A stretch of DNA of 64,000 nucleotides from Virgibacillus salexigens (GTDB taxonomy: Bacteria; Bacillota; Bacilli; Bacillales; Amphibacillaceae), in assembly GCF_014905415.1 (NCBI RefSeq), contig NZ_BNEO01000002.1, positions 930,001 through 994,000 of the forward strand, written 5' to 3'. How positions within the stretch are numbered: position 1 is the first letter of the stretch; every line of letters begins with the position of its first letter. This document shows, in pieces, positions 47,056 to 57,187 of this stretch. The translations under genes and the position numbers were made by a program. The notes under the pieces are model-generated. The model worked only from the letters and a program-made list of their open reading frames with translations. It was not told where the DNA came from and did no database searches.

Positions 47056-48352
47056 ATGGTTGCCCCATATATGGTATGAGATAACGGAAATAAATATAAA
47101 TCGTTACAATGATTAGCGATAGGATCACCAATGGAAAACCATATAACATGAATCGAACAAAGGAGATTTTTTGTTTTGCTCCTTCAGCCAACCCAGCCAC
47201 TACGACATTGGCGGAGGCGCCAACAAGCGTAGCATTTCCTCCCAAACATGCTCCTAGTGCTAATGACCACCAAATAGGGTCAAGGTATACCATCCCATAA
47301 CTTTCAAACTCTTGAACTACTGGAATCATTGCTGCAACAAATGGTATATTGTCTACTATCCCTGAAAACAGCCCCGATACCCAAAGTATTAATAAGGTTG
47401 TTTGAACGTAATCCCCATCAGTTGAAAGCACAATAGCCCGTGCCAACTCATCAATAATTCCCACTTCCTCCAAACCACCAACAAGCGTAAATAAACCAAT
47501 AAAGAAAAATAACGTCACCCATTCAACCTTTTCGAATATTTTTTCTGTCGCAAGCTCTCTCTCCGTTAGTAACAATAATAATATTGCACCTGATAAAGCT
47601 ATGGTAGTTAATTCAACATGGATAAAAGCATGTAATAAAAAACCTGAGATTGTCATGACAAGTACAGACACAGATTGATAGAGCATTGGTGACTTTTTTA
47701 AGTAAGCAGAGGCATTTAATCTTAAAAGTTCATCCGTATCCATAGAATGACGTTTTATTTTCTTACGAAAAAGCAAAGTTACCATTAATAACATAATGAA
47801 AAACATAATTAGGGCTATCGGTGCAACATGAACCAGGAAGGATGAAAAAGTTAAATGATCAACCGCCTGTCCAATCATAATATTCGGTGGGTCTCCAATT
47901 AGTGTTGCAGCGCCACCAATGTTGGAACTAAATATAATAGTAATTAGATATGGAAAGGCGGGTAGCTTGAGCAATTTCGTTATTTTTAGCATCACTGGTA
48001 CAAAAATTAACACTGTAGTTACATTATCCAACAATGCAGAGCCTAATCCAGTTAAAATACCAGCACCTAACAATAATGGTAGTGGTGCTCCTTTCACTTT
48101 CTGAGCAAAACGAATAGCAATAAAAGAAAATAATCCGGTTTTCTCCGTAATAGCTATTAACACCATCATAGAAAAAAGCAAAGCAATCGTATTCCAATCA
48201 ATATAATGCATGAACATTCGTTCTGTCGTGTAAATACCAGTTAATAGTAATAATGTACCTCCAGCCATGGTAACAATCGCGCGGTTAACCTTCTCCGTCA
48301 TTATAAATATATAACAAATAATAAATATAAGAGAGGCTAGAATAATTTCCAT
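47054..48352 (-). CDS. ArsB/NhaD-type ion permease
   Basis: A 432-residue protein with about 12 membrane segments of the ion transporter superfamily that includes ArsB, NhaD and citrate carriers. GLGSALLDNVTTVLIFVPV near residue 105 and SGIVDNIPFVAAMIPVV near 332 are the paired DN motifs, with GGAATLIGDPPNIMIG near 150 and GGNATLVGASANVVVAG near 372. The substrate could be Na+/H+ exchange or an anion; no ars genes are nearby. It diverges from yrzE. Confidence 0.88.
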   Translation of the reverse strand: MEIILASLIFIICYIFIMTEKVNRAIVTMAGGTLLLLTGIYTTERMFMHYIDWNTIALLFSMMVLIAITEKTGLFSFIAIRFAQKVKGAPLPLLLGAGILTGLGSALLDNVTTVLIFVPVMLKITKLLKLPAFPYLITIIFSSNIGGAATLIGDPPNIMIGQAVDHLTFSSFLVHVAPIALIMFFIMLLMVTLLFRKKIKRHSMDTDELLRLNASAYLKKSPMLYQSVSVLVMTISGFLLHAFIHVELTTIALSGAILLLLLTERELATEKIFEKVEWVTLFFFIGLFTLVGGLEEVGIIDELARAIVLSTDGDYVQTTLLILWVSGLFSGIVDNIPFVAAMIPVVQEFESYGMVYLDPIWWSLALGACLGGNATLVGASANVVVAGLAEGAKQKISFVRFMLYGFPLVILSLIIVTIYIYFRYLIPYMGQP

Positions 48353-48495
48353 CTTACACCTACCTTCCCATTCATCTGCTTTTGAACACCTTAATACACT
48401 ATATGTATTTAAAAAACAAAATATTTTTCGTCTATTATTTTTCAGTCGTGAATACGATTAAATAAAGTGGACAAACAGGAAGGGAGGAAACAACC

Positions 48496-48882
48496 ATGCA
48501 GAAAAACCAATTCACTGCATTACTCTATGGTTGGATCACTGTATTTGGATTAATCATGATAGCGAGTTTTATCTTAGCTTTACTACTTCGATTCACCTCA
48601 TTCAATGAGCCTGCATTATCATGGGTTACACTCATTATTGGTCTCCTATCGTTATTTATCGGTGGTATGGCAGCTGGGATAAAAGGGAAAGCAAAAGGCT
48701 GGATAATCGGTGCAATTACTGGAACAGGATTTACACTATTTATCTTTCTAGTTCAATATCTGGGTTATCAACAAGGATTCTCGCTAGAACAAATGTTACA
48801 TCATGTTGCCTATATAGCCGCAGCACTCTTTGGTGGAGCAGTTGGCGTTAATATTGTGGGACCTCAAGTCACTGAAAGCTAA
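48496..48882 (+). CDS. yrzE: TIGR04086 family membrane protein (YrzE-like)
   Basis: A 128-residue protein with four membrane segments and no assigned function. It is kept near yajC and spoVB in Bacilli. Distinctive parts are FIGGMAAGIKGKAKGWIIG near residue 54 and AALFGGAVGVNIVGPQ near the end. A good ribosome site (GGAAGGGAGG) precedes the ATG. A perfect 12-base terminator stem follows. Confidence 0.87.
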   Translation: MQKNQFTALLYGWITVFGLIMIASFILALLLRFTSFNEPALSWVTLIIGLLSLFIGGMAAGIKGKAKGWIIGAITGTGFTLFIFLVQYLGYQQGFSLEQMLHHVAYIAAALFGGAVGVNIVGPQVTES

Positions 48883-48894
48883 TAATACTAGAAA

Positions 48895-48924
48895 AAATCC
48901 GCTAATCTTAAAATTAGCGGATTT
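48895..48924. terminator. Terminator between yrzE and the DinB gene
   Basis: AAATCCGCTAAT at 48895-48906 pairs perfectly with ATTAGCGGATTT at 48913-48924 around CTTAAA. The genes converge, so it can serve both strands. Confidence 0.88.
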
Positions 48925-48926
48925 CT

Positions 48927-49388
48927 TTATGATTTTATCGGTAAAAGTTGATTCGTAATATGATGTTCCATATGCTCAAGATAATCATTGATCAACCAAG
49001 ATAACGATTTTAACTCTGAATTACCAATATCACAATTTATGTGAAGCTTTTCATCGTCTATTGCTTCAATAATTCTGATTACTTGTTTATTTAGACATAT
49101 CCATCGTTCCAAAATATCTTTGACAGGGACTACTTGGTAGTTCTGTAATTCTACCCATTTATCTTGGTTATACCCTGTTATTTTATACGGTTCTGCCTCA
49201 TACTGTATTTTGATAAATCTTTCTATATTAACAATCGCAGAATCACATAAGTGACCAAGGATTTCTTTTTTAGACCATTTTGTTAGGGATGGCTTTATGC
49301 AACATTCTTCTTCATCCAACTTCATTAATTCTTCAGGAACTTTATCTATCCAATAAGATATAGACTGCAAGACATTCTCCATTTCCAT
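48927..49388 (-). CDS. DinB superfamily protein
   Basis: A 153-residue four-helix-bundle protein of the DinB/YfiT type. Histidines that could bind a metal are seen in LGHLCDSAIVNIERF near residue 45 and YLEHMEHHITNQL near 140. Members include thiol-dependent transferases and many of unknown role. It has a fair ribosome site and lies alone between yrzE and yajC; B. subtilis has no equivalent here, so it may be an insertion into the conserved order. Confidence 0.82.
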   Translation of the reverse strand: MEMENVLQSISYWIDKVPEELMKLDEEECCIKPSLTKWSKKEILGHLCDSAIVNIERFIKIQYEAEPYKITGYNQDKWVELQNYQVVPVKDILERWICLNKQVIRIIEAIDDEKLHINCDIGNSELKSLSWLINDYLEHMEHHITNQLLPIKS

Positions 49389-49414
49389 GTTTCCTCCTTT
49401 TTAAATGTAAATTA

Positions 49415-49524
49415 AAAACCAACAAACCAGTTTGGTATAAACATGGTGTGTTGGTTTTATATCGATCATATGTAAATATAAATGCTCAGGGTATAAGCAA
49501 CAGACAACATTGCCTATTGCTTAT
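49415..49524 (-). terminator. Two hairpins after yajC
   Basis: ATAAGCAA (49493-49500) pairs with TTGCTTAT (49517-49524), and further on AAAACCAACA (49415-49424) pairs with TGTTGGTTTT (49449-49458). On the minus strand the second is followed by TTTTTAATTT and is the likely terminator of the queA-tgt-yajC operon. Confidence 0.7.
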
Positions 49525-49542
49525 TCCAACGAGTAGAGGAGA

Positions 49543-49800
49543 TTATTGTTTCACTTCACGGATTGCTGAGCGGTCATAAGTTAACTTCGTACCGTCTCCA
49601 CCTTGAATAACTACTGTATTTTCATCCATGGCATGAACTTCACCATGAAATCCGCCAATAGTAACTACCGAATCTCCTTTTTGTAAATCTGTTTGCATTT
49701 GTTTCACTTGCTTTTGACGTTTTTGTTGAGGACGTATGAGCAAGAAGTAGAAAATAACAAACATCAGGATAATTGGTAATAACGAGATAAGCATGTCCAT
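49543..49800 (-). CDS. yajC: Preprotein translocase accessory subunit YajC
   Basis: An 85-residue protein with one N-terminal membrane segment (about 3-21), followed by FLLIRPQQKRQKQVKQMQ and the VVTIGGFHGEVHAMDENTV segment. YajC associates with SecDF (gene at 42696). It follows tgt by 24 bases and closes the ruvAB-queA-tgt-yajC run. Confidence 0.95.
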   Translation of the reverse strand: MDMLISLLPIILMFVIFYFLLIRPQQKRQKQVKQMQTDLQKGDSVVTIGGFHGEVHAMDENTVVIQGGDGTKLTYDRSAIREVKQ

Positions 49801-49824
49801 TATAAAATTCCTCCCTTCGGTTTG

Positions 49825-50967
<1,143 letters not shown>

Positions 50968-50986
50968 TTATTCGTTCCTTTTTATT

Positions 50987-52015
50987 TTAAATAATTATCA
51001 TGGCATCGCCAAAACTAAAGAATCGATAACGATGTTTCACTGCTTCCTGATATGCAGCTAGTATCGTATCCTTATCAGCGAAAGCACTTATTAGCATAAT
51101 TAAAGTGGATTTAGGGAGATGGAAATTAGTAATTAATCCATCAATTGCTTTAAATTCATATGGGGGATAAATAAATATATCTGTCCAACCACTTGCTTCC
51201 AGAAACATACCATTATGGTCTCTAGCAATCGTTTCTAATGTTCTCGTTGATGTAGTACCAACTGAAATGATTCTGCCATTTTCCTGTTTAACACGGTTAA
51301 GAATTTCAGCTGTCTCTTTTGTCATGTGATAAAATTCCGCATGCATCTCATGCTCTTCCACTTTATCTACGCTTACTGGTCGAAAAGTGCCCAATCCAAC
51401 ATGCAAAGTAATGAATGTAATAATTACTCCCATTTCCTTTAGTTCATCGAGTAATTCGTTGGTAAAATGCAACCCAGCAGTTGGGGCTGCCGCAGAACCT
51501 TCCTCTTTCGCATAAACCGTCTGGTAACGCTCTTTCTCTGGTAACTGCTCTTTGATATAGGGCGGTAAAGGCATTTCACCTAACTCATCTAATACTTCAT
51601 AGAAAATTCCTTCATAATCAAACTTTACGATACGTCCGCCATGTTCCTTCAGCCCCATGCAAGTAGCTGTTAATTTCCCATCACCAAAGCTAATGATGGT
51701 TCCCTTTTTTATTTTCTTTGCAGGTTTTGCAAGGACCTCCCACATGTCTCCTTCAGTTTGATGCAAAAGAAGAATTTCGACACTTGCTCCTGTATCTTCT
51801 TTCTCGCCATGCAGTCTAGCAGGCAACACGCGTGTGTCATTTAATACTAAGCAATCTCCTGTTCTAAAATATCGCTTAATATCCGTAAAATGGCTGTGTT
51901 CCATTTCACCATTTCGTTTATTCAATGCGAGAAGTCTCGACGCGGATCGATCTTTTAATGGTGTCTGTGCAATTAACTCTTCTGGTAAATCAAAATCAAA
52001 ATCGTCTATATTCAT
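50987..52015 (-). CDS. queA: S-adenosylmethionine:tRNA ribosyltransferase-isomerase QueA
   Basis: QueA transfers the ribosyl group of SAM to preQ1 in tRNA, making epoxyqueuosine. The 342-residue protein opens [20 protein letters not shown] and has [13 protein letters not shown] near residue 179 and [19 protein letters not shown] near 295. It precedes tgt and follows the DUF2905 gene, all on the minus strand. Confidence 0.97.
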   Translation of the reverse strand: MNIDDFDFDLPEELIAQTPLKDRSASRLLALNKRNGEMEHSHFTDIKRYFRTGDCLVLNDTRVLPARLHGEKEDTGASVEILLLHQTEGDMWEVLAKPAKKIKKGTIISFGDGKLTATCMGLKEHGGRIVKFDYEGIFYEVLDELGEMPLPPYIKEQLPEKERYQTVYAKEEGSAAAPTAGLHFTNELLDELKEMGVIITFITLHVGLGTFRPVSVDKVEEHEMHAEFYHMTKETAEILNRVKQENGRIISVGTTSTRTLETIARDHNGMFLEASGWTDIFIYPPYEFKAIDGLITNFHLPKSTLIMLISAFADKDTILAAYQEAVKHRYRFFSFGDAMIII

Positions 52016-52035
52016 TATGAATCTCCTTACTTATC

Positions 52036-52239
52036 TTAGCGAAACTTGCCAATAATATAAAAAATAAGTGTTAAAATAATACTTACAACAATTGATGTTA
52101 CAATTGGAAAGTGAAATACAACATTCCCTTTTTTAAACGTGATATCACCAGGAAGCTTACCAATAAAGCTCCAAATGATACCAACGATTACAAAAATGAC
52201 CCCTATTATAATAAATAATTTACCGAGATTCATGATCAT
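52036..52239 (-). CDS. DUF2905 membrane protein
   Basis: A 67-residue protein with two membrane segments and the central [19 protein letters not shown] motif, typical of DUF2905. Function unknown; members often sit between queA and ruvB, as here. Its start overlaps the end of ruvB by 20 bases, and the ribosome site (GAAGG) lies in ruvB. An ATG two codons in is an alternative start. Confidence 0.88.
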   Translation of the reverse strand: MIMNLGKLFIIIGVIFVIVGIIWSFIGKLPGDITFKKGNVVFHFPIVTSIVVSIILTLIFYIIGKFR

Positions 52240-53233
52240 CCGCTACCTTCAAACCAAAATGTTCATAAGCCTGAAACGTTGCTACCCTCCCACGGGGAGT
52301 TCGCTGGATAAAACCAATTTGTAACAAATATGGTTCATATACATCTTCAATTGTTTGTGACTCTTCTCCAATTGTTGCAGCAATTGTGTCTAAACCAACG
52401 GGGCCTCCTTGAAAACTCTCAATGATTCCTTTTAATAATTTATGATCAATATGGTCCAGACCTACTTTATCTACTTGCAACATCTGAAGGGCCTCTCCCG
52501 AGGTAGCCAAACTTATCTCCGATTCCCCTTTTACTTGCGAGATATCTCGAATTCGCTTTAATAAACGATTAGCAACCCGGGGAGTACCTCTAGATCTCCT
52601 AGCAACTTCTACAGCAGCTTCTTGAGAAATCGACGTATTAAAGATATCTGCTGTACGTTCAATAATAGAACAAAGATCTCTGGCATCGTAATATTCTAAT
52701 CTACTAAGAATCCCGAAGCGATCTCTTAATGGAGCTGATAGTAAGCCAGCCCTGGTAGTCGCACCAACTAATGTGAAAGGAGGCAAATCAATTCTAACCG
52801 ACCGAGCGCTAGGCCCCGTACCGATTACGATATCCAAAAAAAAGTCTTCCATAGCTGGGTAGAGCACCTCTTCAACTGACCTAGGCAGCCGATGAATCTC
52901 ATCAATAAATAAAACGTCTCCAGGTTCCAATGACGACAAAATTGCCGCAAGATCTCCCGCACGTTCAATTGCGGGGCCCGATGTAGAACGAAATTGGACT
53001 CCCATTTCATTTGCAATGATTGCAGCAAGCGTTGTTTTGCCTAGTCCTGGAGGTCCATACAATAGGACATGATCTAAAGGCTCTTCACGCATTTTTGCAG
53101 CTTGAATAAATATACTTAAATTTTCTTTCACTTTATGTTGTCCAATATATTGCTTCAATGTTGTCGGTCGCAGATTTAATTCAATTGACGTATCTTCTTC
53201 TTGAAGCTCTCCAGTAATCATCCGTTCTTCCAT
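52220..53233 (-). CDS. ruvB: Holliday junction branch-migration ATPase RuvB
   Basis: An AAA+ motor of 337 residues. It has [19 protein letters not shown] near residue 22, Walker [13 protein letters not shown] near 60, Walker [10 protein letters not shown] near 108 and sensor [18 protein letters not shown] near 157. The C-terminal winged helix ends [18 protein letters not shown]. It follows ruvA by 16 bases; RuvA and RuvB act together on Holliday junctions. Confidence 0.97.
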   Translation of the reverse strand: MEERMITGELQEEDTSIELNLRPTTLKQYIGQHKVKENLSIFIQAAKMREEPLDHVLLYGPPGLGKTTLAAIIANEMGVQFRSTSGPAIERAGDLAAILSSLEPGDVLFIDEIHRLPRSVEEVLYPAMEDFFLDIVIGTGPSARSVRIDLPPFTLVGATTRAGLLSAPLRDRFGILSRLEYYDARDLCSIIERTADIFNTSISQEAAVEVARRSRGTPRVANRLLKRIRDISQVKGESEISLATSGEALQMLQVDKVGLDHIDHKLLKGIIESFQGGPVGLDTIAATIGEESQTIEDVYEPYLLQIGFIQRTPRGRVATFQAYEHFGLKVADDHESR

Positions 53234-53249
53234 TCATTATCCCCCTTTC

Positions 53250-53849
53250 TTAGTTTTTCATAAGTAGACTTAAGGCTTTTCGGATAACCTCATCCGTATT
53301 CTTACTCTCCTCTTTTTGTAGCTGAGGTAATATTGCCTTAATTTCCTTATCCGTATACCCCAATGCTTTCAGGGCCTCCCGTGTCTCCGTAATGATCGCT
53401 TGATTAGCCATTTCTGTAGGCTGATCAGAATCTTCAACAACGGCTGTAGTAACCACTAATTTCCCTTTAAGATCAAGAATAATTTGACGTGCTGTCTTTT
53501 TACCAATACCAGGAAAGCTAGTTAAAAACTTATCATCTTCCCTTTCGATAGCAGCAGCAAATCCTGCAACATCAACAGATGCTAAAATAGCTAAAGCGCC
53601 TTTTGGCCCAATTCCTGAGACAGAGATAAGCTTAGTAAATAAATATTTCTCATCTTCATTCTTAAAGCCAAATAATAGCTGTGCATCTTCACGAATATGA
53701 TGATATGTATGCACGAATACTTGTTCATTTTCAAAGGATTGAAATGCGAAAGGGTTGGCACAGATAATTTCGTAGCCGATCCCTTGGACATCTACTATAA
53801 TGCTATCATCCTTTATATATGTCAGTAATCCTTTTATATATGAAATCAT
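53250..53849 (-). CDS. ruvA: Holliday junction DNA-binding protein RuvA
   Basis: A 199-residue protein; start at 53847-53849 is preferred because AAAGGAG lies nine bases upstream and the family begins MISYIKGLL. It has the OB-fold N-terminus, two helix-hairpin-helix motifs (ISVSGIGPKGALAIL near residue 72 and FPGIGKKTARQIILDLKGK near 110) and the C-terminal RuvB-binding domain (EALKALGYTDKEIKAI near 155). In B. subtilis bofC lies just upstream; it is missing here. Confidence 0.96.
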   Translation of the reverse strand: MISYIKGLLTYIKDDSIIVDVQGIGYEIICANPFAFQSFENEQVFVHTYHHIREDAQLLFGFKNEDEKYLFTKLISVSGIGPKGALAILASVDVAGFAAAIEREDDKFLTSFPGIGKKTARQIILDLKGKLVVTTAVVEDSDQPTEMANQAIITETREALKALGYTDKEIKAILPQLQKEESKNTDEVIRKALSLLMKN

Positions 53850-53906
53850 TGAATCGGCTCCTTTAACCTTCTCCACCATTTTATCACAAGTCATAACAAA
53901 TGAATA

Positions 53907-53940
53907 AAACTTCTATTCCTTCGAAAAGAAATAGAAGTTT
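53907..53940 (-). terminator. Terminator after yebC
   Basis: AAACTTCTATT pairs with AATAGAAGTTT around a short loop with a TTCGAA core. On the minus strand it ends in TTTTATT. It separates yebC from ruvAB. Confidence 0.85.
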
Positions 53941-53948
53941 GACTTACC

Positions 53949-54680
53949 TTACTCTGAAACCTCTAAATTATGATGAATATCTTGAACGTCTTCATTATCT
54001 TCTAACATATCAATTAAATGAAGCATATTGGATTCATCTTTCTCTGAAAGAGAACTGTATGTTTGCGGAAACATTGTAACCTCTGAGTCTGTAATCGTAT
54101 ATTTCGCTTCCCTTAAATGATCCACAACTGCTTGATAATCCTCTGGAGCTGTAAATACTTCATACGCTCCTTCTTCATTATTAATATCTTCTGCTCCTGC
54201 TTCTAACGCTTCTAAAGTAAGCTCATCTTCGTCGATTGCTCCTTCTTCATCCGCGATAACGATGTAACCTTTACGGTCAAACATAAACGATACACTGCCA
54301 TTTTCACCTAAGTTTCCATTATGCTTTTTGAATGCATGCCGAATATCCGCTGCTGTTCTGTTCTTATTATCTGTTAATACATTAACAATAACTGCAACCC
54401 CTCCAGGGCCATAGCCTTCATATGTTAACTCTTCAAAACTAGCACCATCTAATGTTCCAGTAGCTTTTTTAATCGCTCGATCTATATTATCGTTCGGCAT
54501 ATTATCTGATTTGGCTTTATCGACCGCAAGCCTTAGAGCAGCATTCGTTGACAAGTCACCGCCACCTTGTTTAGCTGCAGTATAAATGTCTTTTGCGTGA
54601 CGCATAAATACCTTTCCTTTTTTAGCGTCCTGGGCATTTTTTCGTCTTTGTATATTTTTCCATTTAGAATGACCAGCCAT
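53949..54680 (-). CDS. yebC: YebC/PmpR family regulator (TACO1-like)
   Basis: A 243-residue protein that opens [20 protein letters not shown], with [19 protein letters not shown] near residue 84. Members are described both as DNA-binding regulators and as factors that ease ribosome stalling at proline stretches. It is flanked by terminators and so is probably monocistronic. In B. subtilis the orthologue yrbC lies beside coxA, as here. Confidence 0.93.
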   Translation of the reverse strand: MAGHSKWKNIQRRKNAQDAKKGKVFMRHAKDIYTAAKQGGGDLSTNAALRLAVDKAKSDNMPNDNIDRAIKKATGTLDGASFEELTYEGYGPGGVAVIVNVLTDNKNRTAADIRHAFKKHNGNLGENGSVSFMFDRKGYIVIADEEGAIDEDELTLEALEAGAEDINNEEGAYEVFTAPEDYQAVVDHLREAKYTITDSEVTMFPQTYSSLSEKDESNMLHLIDMLEDNEDVQDIHHNLEVSE

Positions 54681-54797
54681 CGGACATTCTCCTCTCTAGA
54701 AATTTCCTTTATTACTATATCAAAAAAATGGAACTTATTAAAGTTTTGACTAAGAATAGCAATACAGTAACTGCTGTCGATAGCCAAAGTATAAAAA

Positions 54798-54825
54798 AAT
54801 AAACCCTTTTATATAAGGGTTTATT
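54798..54825 (-). terminator. Terminator of coxA
   Basis: AATAAACCCTT pairs with AAGGGTTTATT around six bases; seven Ts follow on the minus strand. The coxA stop codon (54821-54823) lies in the stem. Confidence 0.88.
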
Positions 54826-55390
54826 GATTATTTTCAATAAAATTATTGATGATGTTCTCGATTTTCTCCCCATTACTTTTGGCTTTTATTCTCGAATCCA
54901 AATTCTTCATACTATCCCAGTGAACATCATCCGTATATACAACAATTTCTTTATCAGTATCAGGTACGATCTTTTTTACCTCTTGTTTAATTGTGTTTGC
55001 GGTCCCTTGCCTCTCATCTTCTGCGAGGATAACTCCGACAATAATCCGTTTCTCCGTGGAAGCAACCTGCGCCTGCACAATTTCTCGTTTATTTTGTAAC
55101 TTATTAGACAGTTTAATTGCCTCATCATTTGTAAAGGCGTCTGAATAACCGTTTTTATAGTTTGCATTATTTGCTTTCTTTTGATGTGTTTGAGGATAGC
55201 CACCTTTGTCTCCAATCGTTTGCTCCCGCTGATTCTTTCGTTCGGTTTTTTCTTGATCTGTTTCATAGTGAATTGGTTGCGTATTGCCAGACTGTTGTTG
55301 TTCTTCTTGTACATCTTCATTTAAATTTGTTGCACAAGCTGTCAAAACTAGAAGCAAAGAAAGCAATATTAATCCATGTTTGATACGCAT
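54821..55390 (-). CDS. coxA: YhcN/YlaJ-type sporulation lipoprotein (CoxA-like)
   Basis: A 189-residue lipoprotein: signal segment LILLSLLLVLTAC with the lipidated cysteine at residue 18, a polar low-complexity linker rich in Q, E, N and K (about 20-85), then a YhcN/YlaJ domain (KRIIVGVILAEDERQGT near 113, EIVVYTDDVHWDSM near 147). In B. subtilis yrbB (coxA), a spore cortex protein, is found between yrbC and safA. Its Shine-Dalgarno AAAGGAGG is one arm of a 16-base inverted repeat. Confidence 0.88.
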   Translation of the reverse strand: MRIKHGLILLSLLLVLTACATNLNEDVQEEQQQSGNTQPIHYETDQEKTERKNQREQTIGDKGGYPQTHQKKANNANYKNGYSDAFTNDEAIKLSNKLQNKREIVQAQVASTEKRIIVGVILAEDERQGTANTIKQEVKKIVPDTDKEIVVYTDDVHWDSMKNLDSRIKAKSNGEKIENIINNFIENNQ

Positions 55391-55393
55391 AGG

Positions 55394-55435
55394 AAATACC
55401 TCCTTTATCGATTAGTTTGGATAAAGGAGGTATTT
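55394..55435 (-). promoter_or_regulatory. Perfect 16-base inverted repeat containing the coxA ribosome site
   Basis: AAATACCTCCTTTATC at 55394-55409 and GATAAAGGAGGTATTT at 55420-55435 are exact complements with a ten-base loop. On the minus strand the 3' arm is the coxA Shine-Dalgarno, eight bases from the ATG. No good T-run follows in that direction, so it is a poor terminator for nadE. The minus-strand loop holds CAAACTA, close to a sigma-G type -10, with TGTAAA 15 bases upstream; a start there would omit the masking arm. Confidence 0.6.
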
Positions 55436-55457
55436 TTACACAGTTAATTTAAGGAAA

Positions 55458-56201
55458 TTAAATCGTACGATTAAATTGAGGTAAAGGATCTCGTTTATGT
55501 GTTGTTCGTTTATGCATTGCTTCAATTATTTCTTTATCCTTTTCAGGAATTGATTCTCCTTTAATAAGCGCATCGATCTCTGCATAGGTGGTTCCCATTT
55601 CTTTTTCATCACTTTGCCCTTCCCAAAGATCAGCACTTGGCTGTTTATTTAGTACGGAATCGGGTACGCCTAAATAATCTGCCAGCTCTTTCACTTCACC
55701 TTTTGTAAATTCTACAATTGGTAAAATATCCACGCCACCATCACCGTATTTTGTAAAATAACCAGTGTACCATTCAGCAGCATTATCTGTACCTACCACA
55801 AGATAATTATGGTTTGTTGCTACAGTATATAAAGTACTCATGCGTAATCTTGCACTTAAATTAGCTTTTGCTAGCTGGGCATTTTCTTCTTTATATGTTG
55901 CGGATGACTTTAATTCTTTTGTAATATTACCATACATTGATGCACGTGCTTCCGTTAGATCTACCGTAATAGTATTAATACCGCAACTTGCTGCTACCTC
56001 TTTGGCGTCTTGCATATTTTCCTCACTGGTATTAATCGGCATAAGAACCCCTAAAGAATGGTCAGGGCATGCACGTTTAATCAAATGAGCTACAACCGCC
56101 GAATCTATCCCACCACTTATACCAACTAATAATCCATTAACGCCGGCTAATTTCACCTGTTCTTGTAACCAATTAACAATTTGGTCTACTTCTTTTTGCA
56201 T
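55458..56201 (-). CDS. nadE: NAD+ synthetase, ammonia-dependent
   Basis: NadE amidates deamido-NAD to NAD, the last step after NadD. The 247-residue protein has the PP-loop GISGGIDSAVVAHL near residue 25, NLSARLRMSTLYTVA near 117 and KQPSADLWEGQSDEKEMG near 188. It is shorter than the B. subtilis enzyme (about 270 residues) and has no glutaminase domain, so ammonia is the donor. B. subtilis has its nadE elsewhere. Confidence 0.94.
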   Translation of the reverse strand: MQKEVDQIVNWLQEQVKLAGVNGLLVGISGGIDSAVVAHLIKRACPDHSLGVLMPINTSEENMQDAKEVAASCGINTITVDLTEARASMYGNITKELKSSATYKEENAQLAKANLSARLRMSTLYTVATNHNYLVVGTDNAAEWYTGYFTKYGDGGVDILPIVEFTKGEVKELADYLGVPDSVLNKQPSADLWEGQSDEKEMGTTYAEIDALIKGESIPEKDKEIIEAMHKRTTHKRDPLPQFNRTI

Positions 56202-56235
56202 AATGATCGCTCCTTGAATAATTAATCCTACGTTT

Positions 56236-57123
56236 TTATTCTAGCATTATTTTCATATCATTAAAAAAATATTGACGTATTTCCCATTTGTTTTGTATAT
56301 GAATAAGTTCATTATAGCTGTTTGAATGATTACCTTGCCTTAAAAATCGTAACCACTCCCGCATAATATCTACTGGGATACATATTGCGTATAACCAAGC
56401 CTTAAGATCGTATTCATTAACCATAGGATAGGAGAGTAGTTTATTTAAATTCCATCCAATATACGGAAGAAAGCGTTGCCCAAGTTGAATTTTATCATAA
56501 ATAGGTGCCGTATTCCTTACTAAATCAAAGTCAATTAGATATACAGTGTTGTCAACTTTTAGAAAATTATGTGCTGCTACATCCCCATGAATCCATTTTC
56601 CATTCATTATGGCTTCTTCTTCATATTGTCGAATCGGAATTTGCATGCATTTCGAAAGATAGTATTTCGCAGTCTGTATAATATCTTGAAATAGGGATGT
56701 AAAATGATAATGATCAAAAATGGCTTTGGTTTCTTGAAATAACAAAATACGTTGATACCAACGTATAATATATTCTGTATTGGTACGGGAAGAGCGGGGA
56801 TAGATATGGACTGCATTTTGGTGAAATTGAGTTATACATTCTAGTGCTTTCCATCGATCTTCTTCATTCATATAATGTAGTTTTTTTCCTTCTAAATAAG
56901 GCGCAATTGTCCATACACCATCATCACTATCCAGATAAGCTTTACCATTCGGAAAATGAATAAAAGTATTTATTATCGTTCGATCTTCCATTGCTTCAAA
57001 GAATTCCCACTGCCTTTTTACCTTCTGTCTTTGAAGGTGGTGCTTCACAATATATTTCTGTTCATCACTAGTTGTGAGGGAATAAACGGATGGTTGTTTA
57101 ATCATCCGTATTTTCTTCACCAT
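56236..57123 (-). CDS. Phosphotransferase-family protein next to safA (possibly coat-associated)
   Basis: A 295-residue protein-kinase-like fold of the aminoglycoside phosphotransferase/CotS group. The catalytic loop HGDVAAHNF lies near residue 205 and the metal-binding DFD about 20 residues later (YLIDFDLVR); an N-terminal lysine follows VKK repeats. The start at 57121-57123 has AAAGGAG five bases upstream; a longer frame adds 55 unlike residues. Related genes ysxE and cotS encode coat proteins, and safA is directly upstream, so a coat role is a fair guess, not a certainty. Confidence 0.78.
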   Translation of the reverse strand: MVKKIRMIKQPSVYSLTTSDEQKYIVKHHLQRQKVKRQWEFFEAMEDRTIINTFIHFPNGKAYLDSDDGVWTIAPYLEGKKLHYMNEEDRWKALECITQFHQNAVHIYPRSSRTNTEYIIRWYQRILLFQETKAIFDHYHFTSLFQDIIQTAKYYLSKCMQIPIRQYEEEAIMNGKWIHGDVAAHNFLKVDNTVYLIDFDLVRNTAPIYDKIQLGQRFLPYIGWNLNKLLSYPMVNEYDLKAWLYAICIPVDIMREWLRFLRQGNHSNSYNELIHIQNKWEIRQYFFNDMKIMLE

Positions 57124-57152
57124 TAATTCTCCTTTATGAAAGAAAAAAGAAG

Positions 57153-57177
57153 AGAGACGATGATAGGATTCGTCTCT
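57153..57177 (-). terminator. Terminator of safA
   Basis: AGAGACGA pairs with TCGTCTCT around nine bases; on the minus strand a T-rich run (CTTCTTTTTTCTTTC) follows. Confidence 0.8.
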
Positions 57178-57187
57178 ACTCATACTT

